Assembly (NCBI GenBank): GCA_051011415.1
Contig: JBPCTY010000180.1
Span: forward strand, 1-37,112
DNA: 37,112 nucleotides
Direction of reading: 5' to 3'
DNA from: SZUA-442 sp051011415
GTDB taxonomy: Bacteria > Actinomycetota > Acidimicrobiia > Spongiisociales > UBA5794
The notes below the pieces were generated by a model, which worked only from the letters and a program-made list of their open reading frames with translations, was not told the origin of the DNA and did not search any database. The stretch's first letter is position 1, and every line of letters starts with the position of its first letter. Positions 17,321-25,273 of the stretch are shown here, piece after piece. Position numbers and translations under genes: made by a program.

Positions 17321-17326
17321 ACGGTA
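17321..17326 (-). promoter_or_regulatory. Putative leaderless -10 box (TACCGT)
   Basis: TACCGT on the minus strand lies 7 nt before the ATG at 17313. It pairs with the opposite-facing TACGCT box at 17386-17391, so the 84-bp gap holds two divergent leaderless promoters. Confidence 0.5.
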
Positions 17327-17385
17327 GGTGAGCGTCTCAGATAACGGTTCGGACGTCTGTCGTGAAAGCCAGCGTGAGAGCCGTC

Positions 17386-17391
17386 TACGCT
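17386..17391 (+). promoter_or_regulatory. Putative leaderless -10 box (TACGCT)
   Basis: TACGCT is 6 nt before the ATG at 17398, with no ribosome-binding site. This supports the shorter start of the oxidoreductase. Confidence 0.5.
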
Positions 17392-17397
17392 CACGCC

Positions 17398-18009
17398 ATG
17401 TCGTTTTTTGAACGGAACAAAGCGAAGCTGGCCGAACTTGGTATCGACGCTGCCCGGCTTCCACCCGGCCAGTACCACACGAGCCGCTTCCCAGTCCTTC
17501 ATGCAGGGTCCGTTCCCGACGTCGATCTCGACACATGGGACTTCGTTGTCGATGGGCTCGTTGCTGAACCGTTGCGGTGGACGTGGTCAGACTTCATGGA
17601 GATGTCAACAGTGGAGACGACCGCTGACATCCACTGTGTCACCAAGTGGACGAAGTTTGATACCGAATGGGAAGGCGTCCCGGTCCAGGACATTTGGGAC
17701 CGAATCGCTCCGGACTCCAGTGCGACCCATGTCCTCATCAAGGCCTATCACGGCTTCACCGCAAACCTCCCAATCGAGGACTTCCTCGCCGACGGAAACC
17801 TGTTCGCTCACACCTTTGGCGGGGAACATCTCGAACCAGAGCACGGATATCCGCTTCGGTTGGTTGTGCCTCATCTGTACTTCTGGAAGAGTGTGAAATG
17901 GGTGAGGGGATTCACGCTTCTTGATCACGATGAACCAGGCTTCTGGGAGCGAAACGGATATCACATGTACGGGGATCCGTTCCGTGAGCAGCGGTATTGG
18001 GGCGATTGA
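17398..18009 (+). CDS. Sulfite oxidase-like molybdopterin-dependent oxidoreductase
   Basis: A 203-residue cytoplasmic protein of the short sulfite-oxidase-like family (YuiH/YedY-related catalytic domain). Cys80 in ADIHCVTKW is the expected Mo ligand. GYTANLP-like GFTANLPIEDF, HGYPLRLVVPHLYFWKSVKW and the late GYHMYGDPF motif are all typical. No Tat signal is seen. The substrate is unknown. ATG 17398 is chosen over the upstream in-frame start at 17362 because of the TACGCT box and the family N terminus (MSFFERNKAKLAELG). Confidence 0.88.
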   Translation: MSFFERNKAKLAELGIDAARLPPGQYHTSRFPVLHAGSVPDVDLDTWDFVVDGLVAEPLRWTWSDFMEMSTVETTADIHCVTKWTKFDTEWEGVPVQDIWDRIAPDSSATHVLIKAYHGFTANLPIEDFLADGNLFAHTFGGEHLEPEHGYPLRLVVPHLYFWKSVKWVRGFTLLDHDEPGFWERNGYHMYGDPFREQRYWGD

Positions 18010-18026
18010 AAGTTGCAGGTTCGGCT

Positions 18027-18046
18027 GAAAGAAGACCGCTTCTTTC
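18027..18046 (+). terminator. Hairpin downstream of the molybdopterin oxidoreductase
   Basis: A perfect 8-bp stem (18027-18034 with 18039-18046, loop ACCG) begins 18 nt after the stop. The 3' arm is T-rich but no long U-run follows, so termination may be weak. A second 6-bp hairpin (18059-18064 with 18072-18077) follows it. Confidence 0.5.
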
Positions 18047-18200
18047 CGGCCTAAGAGTCGTTCCACTCACCGGAACGCAAGATGGAGAGTCGTTTCGACG
18101 GGTGATAACCCTGTTCGGTCTTGCGAGACGTTTTCGGGTTCAATTCGTTCCTAGGCTTGCATCCTGACGTTGTACGAACTCAACGAACATTGGAGCCGCC

Positions 18201-20876
18201 GTGCCGCATGATCCCTTCTCCGCACGCACCGTCATCGACACACCGCTCGGAGAGCGGGTCGTGTACCGGCTTGATGCGCTCAAACACATGGGCGACATCG
18301 ACTCACTGCCGTATTCGATCAAGGTGCTTCTTGAATCGGTTCTGCGGAACCACGACGGACGCGTGGTCCGCGATGACGATGTGACCGCAGTTGCTCAGTA
18401 CGACGCAACGAAGGTTGGAGCAACCGAGGTTGCATTTAAGCCATCAAGGGTGGTCCTGCAGGATTTCACGGGCGTCCCAGCCATCGTCGATCTTGCTGCG
18501 ATGCGTTCTGCGATCGTACGTATGACAGGTGATAGCGATGCGGCGCTGAAGGTGAATCCGCAGGTTCAAGCAGATCTGGTCGTCGACCACTCGGTTCAAG
18601 TAGACGCATTCAATTCGCCCGACGCTCTCGGCATCAACTCCGATTTCGAGTTCGAGCGGAACCTCGAGCGGTACGAGTTCCTCAAGTGGGGGACTGCCGC
18701 CTTCGACAACTTTGCCGTTGTTCCTCCAGCCACGGGCATCGTCCATCAAGTCAATCTTGAATATCTGGCGAAGGTCGTTTGGGACGAGGATGGTGCGCTC
18801 TATCCGGATTCACTCGTTGGAACAGACAGTCACACGACCATGATCAACGGTCTCGGTGTCGTGGGGTGGGGAGTCGGTGGCATCGAAGCCGAAGCAGTGA
18901 TGGTTGGGCAGCCGATCTACATGCTTCTTCCAGAGGTCGTGGGCTTCAAGCTCACTGGTGAGCTCCCCGACGGAGCTACCGCAACGGACCTCGTGCTTCG
19001 AGTGACCGAGATGCTCCGAGAGCACGGCGTTGTCGGCAAGTTCGTGGAGTTCCACGGTCCGGGGCTCGCCTCGATGCCGGTTGCGAACCGAGCAACTCTC
19101 GCCAACATGGCACCCGAATACGGCGCAACCGTTGGATTCTTCCCTGTCGACGAGCGAACTCTCGACTACATGCGTCTCTCAGGACGTTCTGAGGAGCTTC
19201 TTCAGACGGTCGAGCAGTACTACCGGCTTCAGGGCATGTGGCGGGATGACGATCGGGCGATCACCTACAGCGCAGATCTTGAGCTCGACATGTCCTCCGT
19301 TGTGCCGTCGTTGGCTGGTCCGAAGCGGCCTCAGGACCGCATCGAGCTCGGCAGCATGCAGCAGCAGTGGCATGTCGATCTCGACGGTCAACTCCGCCCT
19401 GATGGCGGTGCCGGTACCGCGCCAGGCGTTCACTACGACGATGCAACGTTCGACCTGACAGATGGAGACGTTGTCATTGCAGCGATAACAAGCTGCACCA
19501 ACACATCGAATCCAGAGGTCATGGTCGGTGCTGGCCTTGTGGCCCGCAAAGCCAGAGAACTCGGTCTGAATCGCAAACCGTGGGTGAAGACCTCGCTTGC
19601 TCCCGGCTCCAAGGTGGTCACGGAGTACCTCCAGAAGTCACAACTCCTCGAGGACCTCGAGGCGGTCGGTTTTTTCACTGTCGGGTACGGCTGCACCACA
19701 TGCATCGGGAACTCAGGGCCTCTCCCAGATCCGATCGCGGAGGCTGTGAGATCAAATGAACTGGTCGTTACTTCTGTGCTGTCGGGCAATCGCAACTTTG
19801 AGGGGCGTATCTCACCCGATGTGCGTGCGAACTACCTCGCTAGCCCTCCACTCGTAGTTGCGTACGCGCTCGCGGGAACGGTCGACATAGACCTACAAAC
19901 CGACCCGATCGGTATGGACAGCGAAGGCAACGACGTGTTCCTCAAGGACATTTGGCCCACACACGAAGAGATCATGGCAACTATCGCCTCGTCGGTGACC
20001 CGAGAGCAGTTCGTCAAACAGTACGCCGCAGTGTTCGACGGGTCGCCACGCTGGCAGGGAATCGAACCTTCGGGTGGCAACCTCTTCGAGTGGAATGACC
20101 ACTCGACATACGTGCAGGAACCGCCGTTCTTCATGGATCTTGGTCCCGAGTCGACACCGCTATCGCCGATACGTCATGCACGGGTTCTGCTGAAGCTTGG
20201 CGACTCAGTCACCACGGATCACATCAGTCCGGCAGGAGCGATCGGAAACGAAACTCCGGCTGGCCAGTTCCTACTCGACTCCGGCGTCCAGCAGCGACTC
20301 TTCAACTCGTACGGATCGCGACGGGGCAACGACCGGATCATGACCCGTGGCACCTTTGCGAATGTCCGAGTCCGCAACGAGCTAGCACACGGCACTGAAG
20401 GAGGGTGGACCACAGATTTCACCGATGGTGAGGTCAAGACGGTCTACGAAGCCAGTCTGAGCTATCGCGACAGCGGGATACCTCTGGTGGTCCTCGCTGG
20501 TGTCGACTACGGCATGGGTTCTTCGCGTGACTGGGCAGCGAAGGGGACATTCCTGCTTGGAGTCAAGGCTGTTATCGCCGAGAGCTTTGAGCGCATTCAT
20601 CGGTCAAACCTTGTGATGATGGGAGTCCTTCCTCTGACCTTCCCAGACGGTGAATCAGCGAACTCGCTTGGTCTGGACGGAACAGAGTCCTTCGACATCG
20701 AAGTCACGGACGAGCTGGTTCCGCGCCAGCCCGTGGATGTCATTGCGCACAAGGCGGATGGCACCGAGGTTCGGTTCACCGCGACAGCGAGATGTGATAC
20801 TCCGATCGAGGTCGACTATCTCCGCCATGGCGGAATCCTGCACATGGTGCTTCGAGAGATGGCTGCAGCTTCCTGA
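18201..20876 (+). CDS. acnA: Aconitate hydratase
   Basis: Isomerises citrate to isocitrate in the TCA cycle, using a [4Fe-4S] cluster. The 891 residues match the AcnA/IRP length. Cluster ligands are Cys432 (SCTNTSNPEVM), Cys498 and Cys501 (YGCTTCIGNSGPL). DSHTTMINGLGVVGWGVGGI and the C-terminal GSSRDWAAKG swivel-domain motif are present. It starts at GTG 18201 with GGAG at 18192-18195. The upstream 190 bp hold two hairpins but no clear -35/-10 pair. Confidence 0.97.
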   Translation: MPHDPFSARTVIDTPLGERVVYRLDALKHMGDIDSLPYSIKVLLESVLRNHDGRVVRDDDVTAVAQYDATKVGATEVAFKPSRVVLQDFTGVPAIVDLAAMRSAIVRMTGDSDAALKVNPQVQADLVVDHSVQVDAFNSPDALGINSDFEFERNLERYEFLKWGTAAFDNFAVVPPATGIVHQVNLEYLAKVVWDEDGALYPDSLVGTDSHTTMINGLGVVGWGVGGIEAEAVMVGQPIYMLLPEVVGFKLTGELPDGATATDLVLRVTEMLREHGVVGKFVEFHGPGLASMPVANRATLANMAPEYGATVGFFPVDERTLDYMRLSGRSEELLQTVEQYYRLQGMWRDDDRAITYSADLELDMSSVVPSLAGPKRPQDRIELGSMQQQWHVDLDGQLRPDGGAGTAPGVHYDDATFDLTDGDVVIAAITSCTNTSNPEVMVGAGLVARKARELGLNRKPWVKTSLAPGSKVVTEYLQKSQLLEDLEAVGFFTVGYGCTTCIGNSGPLPDPIAEAVRSNELVVTSVLSGNRNFEGRISPDVRANYLASPPLVVAYALAGTVDIDLQTDPIGMDSEGNDVFLKDIWPTHEEIMATIASSVTREQFVKQYAAVFDGSPRWQGIEPSGGNLFEWNDHSTYVQEPPFFMDLGPESTPLSPIRHARVLLKLGDSVTTDHISPAGAIGNETPAGQFLLDSGVQQRLFNSYGSRRGNDRIMTRGTFANVRVRNELAHGTEGGWTTDFTDGEVKTVYEASLSYRDSGIPLVVLAGVDYGMGSSRDWAAKGTFLLGVKAVIAESFERIHRSNLVMMGVLPLTFPDGESANSLGLDGTESFDIEVTDELVPRQPVDVIAHKADGTEVRFTATARCDTPIEVDYLRHGGILHMVLREMAAAS

Positions 20877-20892
20877 CGATCGAGCTTGTCCA

Positions 20893-21438
20893 ATGCGTCG
20901 TATCTCAGTGGTCGGATCGTCAGGCGTAGGCAAGTCAACAACAGCTGCAACTCTGTCAAACGCACTTGGTCTCCCGCATCTAGAGCTCGATGGCGTATTC
21001 CATCAGCCGAACTGGCAGCCGTTACCAGGTGACCAATTCAGAAGTCGGGTAGCCGATTCTGTTGCCGGCGATGCATGGGTTGTCGACGGCAACTACACCT
21101 CCCTCGGCGTGAATGACATCGTTTGGGATGCAGCTGACACTCTTGTGTGGCTCGACTACTCGAAACCAGTCGTGATGTCTCAGGTCTCGCGTCGAGCCAT
21201 CTCGAGAGCGGCGACGAAGAAAGAGCTGTGGAACGGGAACACCGAGTCATGGTCGAACCTGATGCGGTGGGATCCCGAGTCGAACATCGTGCGTTGGTCA
21301 TGGACCCGCTTCGAATCAACCAGAGCGAAGTACGAATCCAAGATCGAAGAACCACGGTGGAGCCATCTCGATGTGTATCGGCTCGTTACCCGGTCAGACA
21401 CGAAGCGGTTCTTGCAGCACCTTGAGTCCGGTGGCTAG
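20893..21438 (+). CDS. P-loop NTPase, adenylate kinase-like (topology-modulation/FlaR type)
   Basis: A 181-residue small kinase-like protein. The Walker A motif GSSGVGKST is at residues 8-16. HLELDGVFHQPNWQPLP is the substrate-site segment typical of the FlaR-like adenylate-kinase-related family, and WVVDGNYTS follows. A long Trp- and Arg-rich C-terminal region is characteristic. The substrate is not established. It starts 17 nt after acnA with only a weak GAG-containing ribosome-binding site, so it may be cotranscribed. The TAG stop shares a CTAG with the convergent selenoprotein candidate. Confidence 0.85.
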   Translation: MRRISVVGSSGVGKSTTAATLSNALGLPHLELDGVFHQPNWQPLPGDQFRSRVADSVAGDAWVVDGNYTSLGVNDIVWDAADTLVWLDYSKPVVMSQVSRRAISRAATKKELWNGNTESWSNLMRWDPESNIVRWSWTRFESTRAKYESKIEEPRWSHLDVYRLVTRSDTKRFLQHLESGG

Positions 21439-21986
21439 TTGTCGTCCAGCCAGGTTTCGATCTGGACACCCAAACCATCGGCGACTCGGTTGACATAGGC
21501 GTAATAGGCGGTGACCTCGCATATGTCGAGAATGTCCCGATCTGAAAAGGCCGCTTCTCGCAACGCTTCGACGTCGGACTGCGTCATGTCACCCGGCGAG
21601 GTGGTGAGCTTCTCGACGTACCCAAGCATGGCGACTCGCTTGCTGTCGAGACCGGCTGTTCTCCAATCACCCTCGATCCGCTCCAAGAGCTCATCATCTT
21701 TGAGGAGACGACGCAGACCGCGCCGATGGTGTGTGAGTCAGTAGTGGCAGTCGTTGATGTCACTCACGACAAGAGCGATCAGCTCACGCTCAACTTTTCT
21801 CAACGACCTGGTTCCCGACATTGATGACTCGTACACCGCGACGTGTGCGGCCATCGCGCGGCTGTTGAGCGAGTGGATCTGCATGATGTTGTCAACACGG
21901 TCGTGGGTCCGATCGACAACCCCAGGTCTCAACTCGGCAAGTTCGCCTTCCCATTCGTCCTCACGATGGGTTTCGATCCAAGCCAC
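21435..21986 (-). CDS. AhpD-like peroxidase, candidate selenoprotein (UGA-encoded Sec83)
   Basis: Read as one frame with the TGA at 21738-21740 decoded, this gives a 183-residue carboxymuconolactone-decarboxylase/AhpD-like protein. The active-site region reads RELIALVVSDINDCHY, then U, then LTHH. Relative to M. tuberculosis AhpD, Glu68, Cys80, Tyr82, Sec83 and His87 fall at the spacing of Glu118, Cys130, His132, Cys133 and His137, so Sec replaces the peroxidatic Cys. Sequence on both sides of the TGA is family-like, with no other frame break. A SECIS-type hairpin follows the TGA. The start is GTG 21986, one base after the upstream regulator's stop. Sec-containing AhpD-like proteins are known from metagenomic selenoproteome surveys. 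A recent nonsense mutation or sequencing error remains the alternative. Confidence 0.85.
21709..21725 (-). promoter_or_regulatory. Bacterial SECIS-like hairpin downstream of the in-frame UGA
   Basis: On the minus strand, CGGCGC (21725-21720) pairs with GCGTCG (21714-21709), including one G-U pair. The 5-nt loop GGTCT is at 21719-21715. The loop GG begins at base 19 after the TGA. From memory, E. coli fdhF has the same GGUCU loop bases at the same distance, and also a CAUCGG stretch just before. The loop GU is the part recognised by SelB. Confidence 0.8.
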
Positions 21987-21987
21987 G

Positions 21988-22647
21988 TCAGGTATGCACG
22001 TGGTCGAGTTCGATGGCAACGGGCCTCTCGGCTGCTGTTTCGAGGAGGCCTTGCACGATCCCGTGATCGAGCCGCCTGACGACTTCTGATCGCTCGGAGT
22101 CGTCGCACAGTGGACAGAACTGGGCCACGATCCGGTTCTCATCTGGCACCGTGGATGCACCAAGGCCGCGACCCATCATCGACCTTGCTACCGCGAGCGC
22201 AGCGATCTCGTAGCCATCTTCATCTGGCAAACCGATCTCGGCGCCAAGCTTCCGGCCGTAGTCGTGGCCGACCTGTTCAGCGACATCGAGGGCTTGTCCG
22301 CTGTCGAGGCGGTCGATGACCTCAGTCAGCAGTTCGGCGAGCCTGTCGTACTTTCGGGATGAGTACTGGACAGTGACGGACTTCTCTGTCACTTCGTACC
22401 GCTTTGCAGGTCTTCCTGCCGTCGGGTGGTCTGGCTTGCGGTCTGACACCCGAATGAAGTCGTCGGCTGCCAACCGGTCGAGATGATGGCGCGCAACGTT
22501 TGGATGGATGTCGAACGATGTTGCGATCTGCGCAGCCGTCACCGGCTCGTTGGACTCCCTGATCATCACGTAGATCCCGCGGCGGGTCGCATCGCCGAGT
22601 GCCCCGGCAATCGACTCGATCTGTGCATCGAAGGACTGTGACGTCAT
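21988..22647 (-). CDS. ArsR-like winged-helix regulator with C-terminal CxxC
   Basis: A 219-residue transcription regulator. Residues about 12-80 form a winged-helix domain: GALGDATRRGIYVMI, then ATSFDIHPNVARHHLDRLA as recognition helix, then a basic wing. The C-terminal half is a separate sensor domain with Cys178-x2-Cys181 (FCPLC) and a terminal DHVHT, candidate metal, Fe-S or redox ligands. It resembles ArsR/SufR-style regulators, but the full SufR Cys set is absent. It starts at ATG 22647 with GGAGG a few bases upstream and a TATCAT box at 22664-22669. The stop is one base before the start of the AhpD-like gene, so it probably controls that gene in response to oxidants. Confidence 0.82.
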   Translation of the reverse strand: MTSQSFDAQIESIAGALGDATRRGIYVMIRESNEPVTAAQIATSFDIHPNVARHHLDRLAADDFIRVSDRKPDHPTAGRPAKRYEVTEKSVTVQYSSRKYDRLAELLTEVIDRLDSGQALDVAEQVGHDYGRKLGAEIGLPDEDGYEIAALAVARSMMGRGLGASTVPDENRIVAQFCPLCDDSERSEVVRRLDHGIVQGLLETAAERPVAIELDHVHT

Positions 22648-22751
22648 GAGACCTCCACACCCGATGATACGTGTCTGGCCACCCGAGTTTCGTCCGGATG
22701 CTTGACCCTGTCGCATCACTAATCTCGCCCCTCCGCACTTGAGGAGCACCG

Positions 22752-23852
22752 TTGCCGGAATCCAGCGCTATTCGCACGGCTATTGAGGGTGTCACTGATC
22801 CTGAGATTCGACTGACGGTCGGTGAATTGGGCATGCTGAGGAGCGTCGATCTAGATGGATCAAACGTCTCAGTACTCGTCGCGCTACCAACCGTCGAAGC
22901 TCCGTTTCAATCACAACTTGCCGAGGACATCTCGCTCGCGGTGAAGGCGATTGACGGGGTGGATGACGTGACCGTCGCTTTCACCCACTTCGATGACGAG
23001 GAACGGGCTGCGTTGTCAGCAAGCCTCAAGGGCTCTGCTGCTGGAACCCGCGACGTGGTCATTGGAACCCCAGCAAGCGGGACCAGGGTGATCGGCATCT
23101 CGTCAGGTAAGGGCGGCGTTGGAAAGTCTTCAGTCACTGCCAATCTCGCAATCGCGCTGTCTGCGGCCGGAAAGAGCGTTGGAATTGTCGATGCGGATGT
23201 GTGGGGCTTTTCGATACCAAAGATGATGGGTATCGAGCGACCACCAACGGTCCTCGACGACCTGTTGCTGCCCCCGGTTGCTCACGATGTGAGCGTGATG
23301 TCCATGGACTTCTTCGTTCAGCCCGATCAAGCAGTTGTCTGGCGCGGTCCCATGCTGCACAAGGCGCTGGAGCAGTTCCTCGTCGACGTGTACTGGGGAG
23401 ACCTCGACTATCTGCTCATCGACATGCCGCCCGGTACCGGCGATGTTGCCATTTCGATTAGCCAATATCTCCCGCGATCCGAGATCGTTGTTGTGACGAC
23501 TCCGCAACCGACAGCACAGAGGGTCGCCATTCGTGCGGGCCTCATGGCAAAGAAGGTGAACCAGGACATCGTGGGTGTCATCGAAAACATGTCGTGGTTC
23601 ACAGGCGACGATGGCAAGCGGTACGAAATCTTTGGATCAGGCGGGGGAGTGGCTCTCGCAGAAGAGCTGTCGACCGGCTTTCTCGGGCAGATTCCTTTGG
23701 TTCCCGAACTCAGGGAAGGCGCAGACAATGGAACTCCCATCACGGTCACGCACCCCGACGGCGAAGCTGCCAAGGCGTTCGAACGAATCGCAGCAGAGCT
23801 TGTCGCATCCGGCCCGAGAGTAAGAACCCATCCCGAGCTCGTGATCTCGTAG
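22752..23852 (+). CDS. mrp: Mrp/ApbC family Fe-S cluster carrier ATPase
   Basis: A 366-residue P-loop ATPase that carries or assembles Fe-S clusters. An N-terminal FeS_assembly_P (DUF59) domain spans about 5-85. The deviant Walker A GISSGKGGVGKSS is near residue 117, and VDADVWGFSIPKMMG and DMPPGTGDVAISISQ follow. The usual late CxxC is missing: the region reads NMSWFTGDDGKRYEIFGSGG, as in other actinobacterial Mrp proteins. The start is TTG 22752 with GAGGAG at 22741-22746. A TAATCT box at 22720-22725 could be the -10. Confidence 0.93.
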   Translation: MPESSAIRTAIEGVTDPEIRLTVGELGMLRSVDLDGSNVSVLVALPTVEAPFQSQLAEDISLAVKAIDGVDDVTVAFTHFDDEERAALSASLKGSAAGTRDVVIGTPASGTRVIGISSGKGGVGKSSVTANLAIALSAAGKSVGIVDADVWGFSIPKMMGIERPPTVLDDLLLPPVAHDVSVMSMDFFVQPDQAVVWRGPMLHKALEQFLVDVYWGDLDYLLIDMPPGTGDVAISISQYLPRSEIVVVTTPQPTAQRVAIRAGLMAKKVNQDIVGVIENMSWFTGDDGKRYEIFGSGGGVALAEELSTGFLGQIPLVPELREGADNGTPITVTHPDGEAAKAFERIAAELVASGPRVRTHPELVIS

Positions 23853-23879
23853 AGACGCAGCACCACATGGAGGCATGAC

Positions 23880-24113
23880 ATGAGTGATACGTACAAGGTG
23901 CGGGTGGGCGTTTCGTCCGCAAGAGAACTTGAGTTTGAGGTGAGCGATCCCGACGCACTGAGCCAGTCATTCGAAAAGGCTGTGAAGAAGGGTGACCCAG
24001 TTCTTTGGATTGATGACGTGCGAGGGCAGCGCTTCGGCATTGCGACATCATCGATCGCATTTGTGCAGGTCGAGCGACCTGAAGAACGTGGCGTTGGGTT
24101 CGGTCCGAGCTGA
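23880..24113 (+). CDS. DUF3107 family protein
   Basis: A 77-residue soluble protein of the actinobacterial DUF3107 family. Characteristic features are the YKVRVGVSSARELEFEV start, a central KGDPVLWIDDVRGQRFGI segment and a FVQVERPEERGVGFG tail. Function unknown. GGAGG lies just before ATG 23880, and it starts 27 nt after mrp, so the two are probably cotranscribed. It is followed by a strong terminator. Confidence 0.9.
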   Translation: MSDTYKVRVGVSSARELEFEVSDPDALSQSFEKAVKKGDPVLWIDDVRGQRFGIATSSIAFVQVERPEERGVGFGPS

Positions 24114-24141
24114 ACCTTGCCCATAACCTGAACAGAAAGAA

Positions 24142-24167
24142 GAAAGGGACCCCGCAGGGTCCCTTTC
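24142..24167. terminator. Bidirectional hairpin terminator between DUF3107 gene and whiB
   Basis: A perfect 11-bp stem: 24142-24152 pairs with 24157-24167, loop CGCA. It lies in the convergent gap between two genes and has A-rich 5' and T-rich 3' flanks, so it can terminate in both directions. Confidence 0.9.
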
Positions 24168-24187
24168 TCAATGTTCGGTCGGGTGTG

Positions 24188-24460
24188 TCAGCTTGCCTGA
24201 CGGGCCCTTCGGCGCTCTGCGAGCCACCGCTTGCGGAATCGACGACGATCATCTTCAGGTAGGCCGCCCCAGACGCCTGCCTCTTGATTCGTCTCGAGCG
24301 CATAGAGGAGGCATTCCTCTTGCACGGTGCATGCGCTACAGATCGCAGTCGCTTTATCGATCATGTCAACTGCAGGTCCCGTGGTTCCAACCGGGAAGAA
24401 GATGTCCGGGTCGGAATCGCGGCACGCTGACAGCTCTCTCCAGTCGGTGACAGTCAGCAC
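24188..24460 (-). CDS. WhiB family [4Fe-4S] transcriptional regulator
   Basis: A 90-residue WhiB-like protein. Cluster ligands are Cys13, Cys41, Cys44 and Cys50 (C-x27-C-x2-C-x5-C). The GVWGGLPEDDRR turn and basic RKRWLAERRRARQAS tail, which binds DNA, are typical. WhiB proteins control cell division, redox and stress responses; the subclass is not assigned. GTG 24460 is preferred over the upstream GTG 24514 because AAGGAG lies 8 nt before it. A TTGACA at 24528-24533 (minus strand) may be the -35 box, with a poor -10. Confidence 0.93.
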   Translation of the reverse strand: MLTVTDWRELSACRDSDPDIFFPVGTTGPAVDMIDKATAICSACTVQEECLLYALETNQEAGVWGGLPEDDRRRFRKRWLAERRRARQAS

Positions 24461-24665
24461 GGAGTGGACTCCTTGGGGTCGGTCGTGGGGTGCAGTGCTA
24501 GTGAAGTTTTTCACAAACGCCTGCGGGTGTCAAACGGTTCTTCCTCGCCGTTGCGTCAGAGTCTACAAACGGGTCTCTGTACCGCTTCTGGCAGTTCTTG
24601 GCTGAAGTCACCCTCTGTTGCGGGATAGGCTCCGATCGCGAAACTGAACTACCAAGGAAGTCGCC

Positions 24666-25115
24666 GTGACGATTCAGGAACAACTGGTCGCTGACCAGAA
24701 GGATGCGATGCGATCAAAGGACAAGGCAACGCTGAATGCCATTCGATCCATCCAGGCCGAGGTCGGCACCGCAAAAGCTGCACCAGGGTTTTCAGGCGAG
24801 GTCGATGACTCGCTGTACGTCGCGACGATTACAACGTACGCCAAGCGCATCAGCAAGTCGAAGGACGAGTATGACGCGATGGGAGAGCGGGGAGCGGCGC
24901 AGTCAGCGAAGCTCGCGTTCGAGCTCGACTACCTGGACCAGTTCCTTCCCAAGAAACTCGACGAGGCGGCAACTCGGGTGATCGTGGACGACACGATCGG
25001 CGAGCTCGGGCCGGATGCCGCACGTGGCCAGATCATCGGTGCGATCATGCGGTCCGGCCAGGATGTCGATGGTGCCCTCGTCAACAGGCTTGTCGGAGAA
25101 GCGCTCGACGGCTGA
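24666..25115 (+). CDS. yqeY: GatB/YqeY domain protein
   Basis: A 149-residue soluble protein of the YqeY family, similar to the C-terminal tRNA-binding-like tail domain of GatB. It has the features MTIQEQLVADQKDAMRSKDK, YVATITTYAKRISKSKDEYD, YLDQFLPKKLDE and the late GQIIGAIMRSGQDVDG. Its biochemical role is not settled. The start is GTG 24666 with AAGGAAG upstream. It is followed 23 nt later by the convergent tRNA-Arg. Confidence 0.92.
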   Translation: MTIQEQLVADQKDAMRSKDKATLNAIRSIQAEVGTAKAAPGFSGEVDDSLYVATITTYAKRISKSKDEYDAMGERGAAQSAKLAFELDYLDQFLPKKLDEAATRVIVDDTIGELGPDAARGQIIGAIMRSGQDVDGALVNRLVGEALDG

Positions 25116-25138
25116 CGCCGAGATACGGACGGTGCGGG

Positions 25139-25210
25139 TGCCCCAGGCAGGAATCGAACCTGCGCTCCCGGCTCCGGAGGCCGGTGCTCTCTCCCCTGAG
25201 CTACTGGGGC
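25139..25210 (-). tRNA. tRNA-Arg (anticodon CCG)
   Basis: A complete 72-nt cloverleaf. Acceptor GCCCCAG pairs with CTGGGGC, the D stem is GCTC/GAGC, and the anticodon stem is CCGGC/GCCGG with loop CTCCGGA (anticodon CCG, codon CGG). The T arm is GCAGG/CCTGC with loop TTCGAAT, and the discriminator is A. The 3' CCA is not encoded. It lies 63 bp from, and divergent to, arginyl-tRNA synthetase. Confidence 0.95.
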
Positions 25211-25273
25211 GCCGGCGGATTGTAACCTTGCCGCTCGGTCACCCTCCGCCACAAGGATCGGATACGCACCGCT

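Noticed and set aside
21435..21986. AhpD-like gene as a simple pseudogene with a nonsense codon
   Set aside because: The TGA sits exactly at the catalytic Cys, both flanks are intact and a SECIS-like hairpin follows at the fdhF spacing. Kept as the main alternative, not the main call.
24461..24514. N-terminal extension of whiB to GTG 24514
   Set aside because: The inner GTG 24460 has AAGGAG at proper spacing and gives the usual WhiB N terminus.
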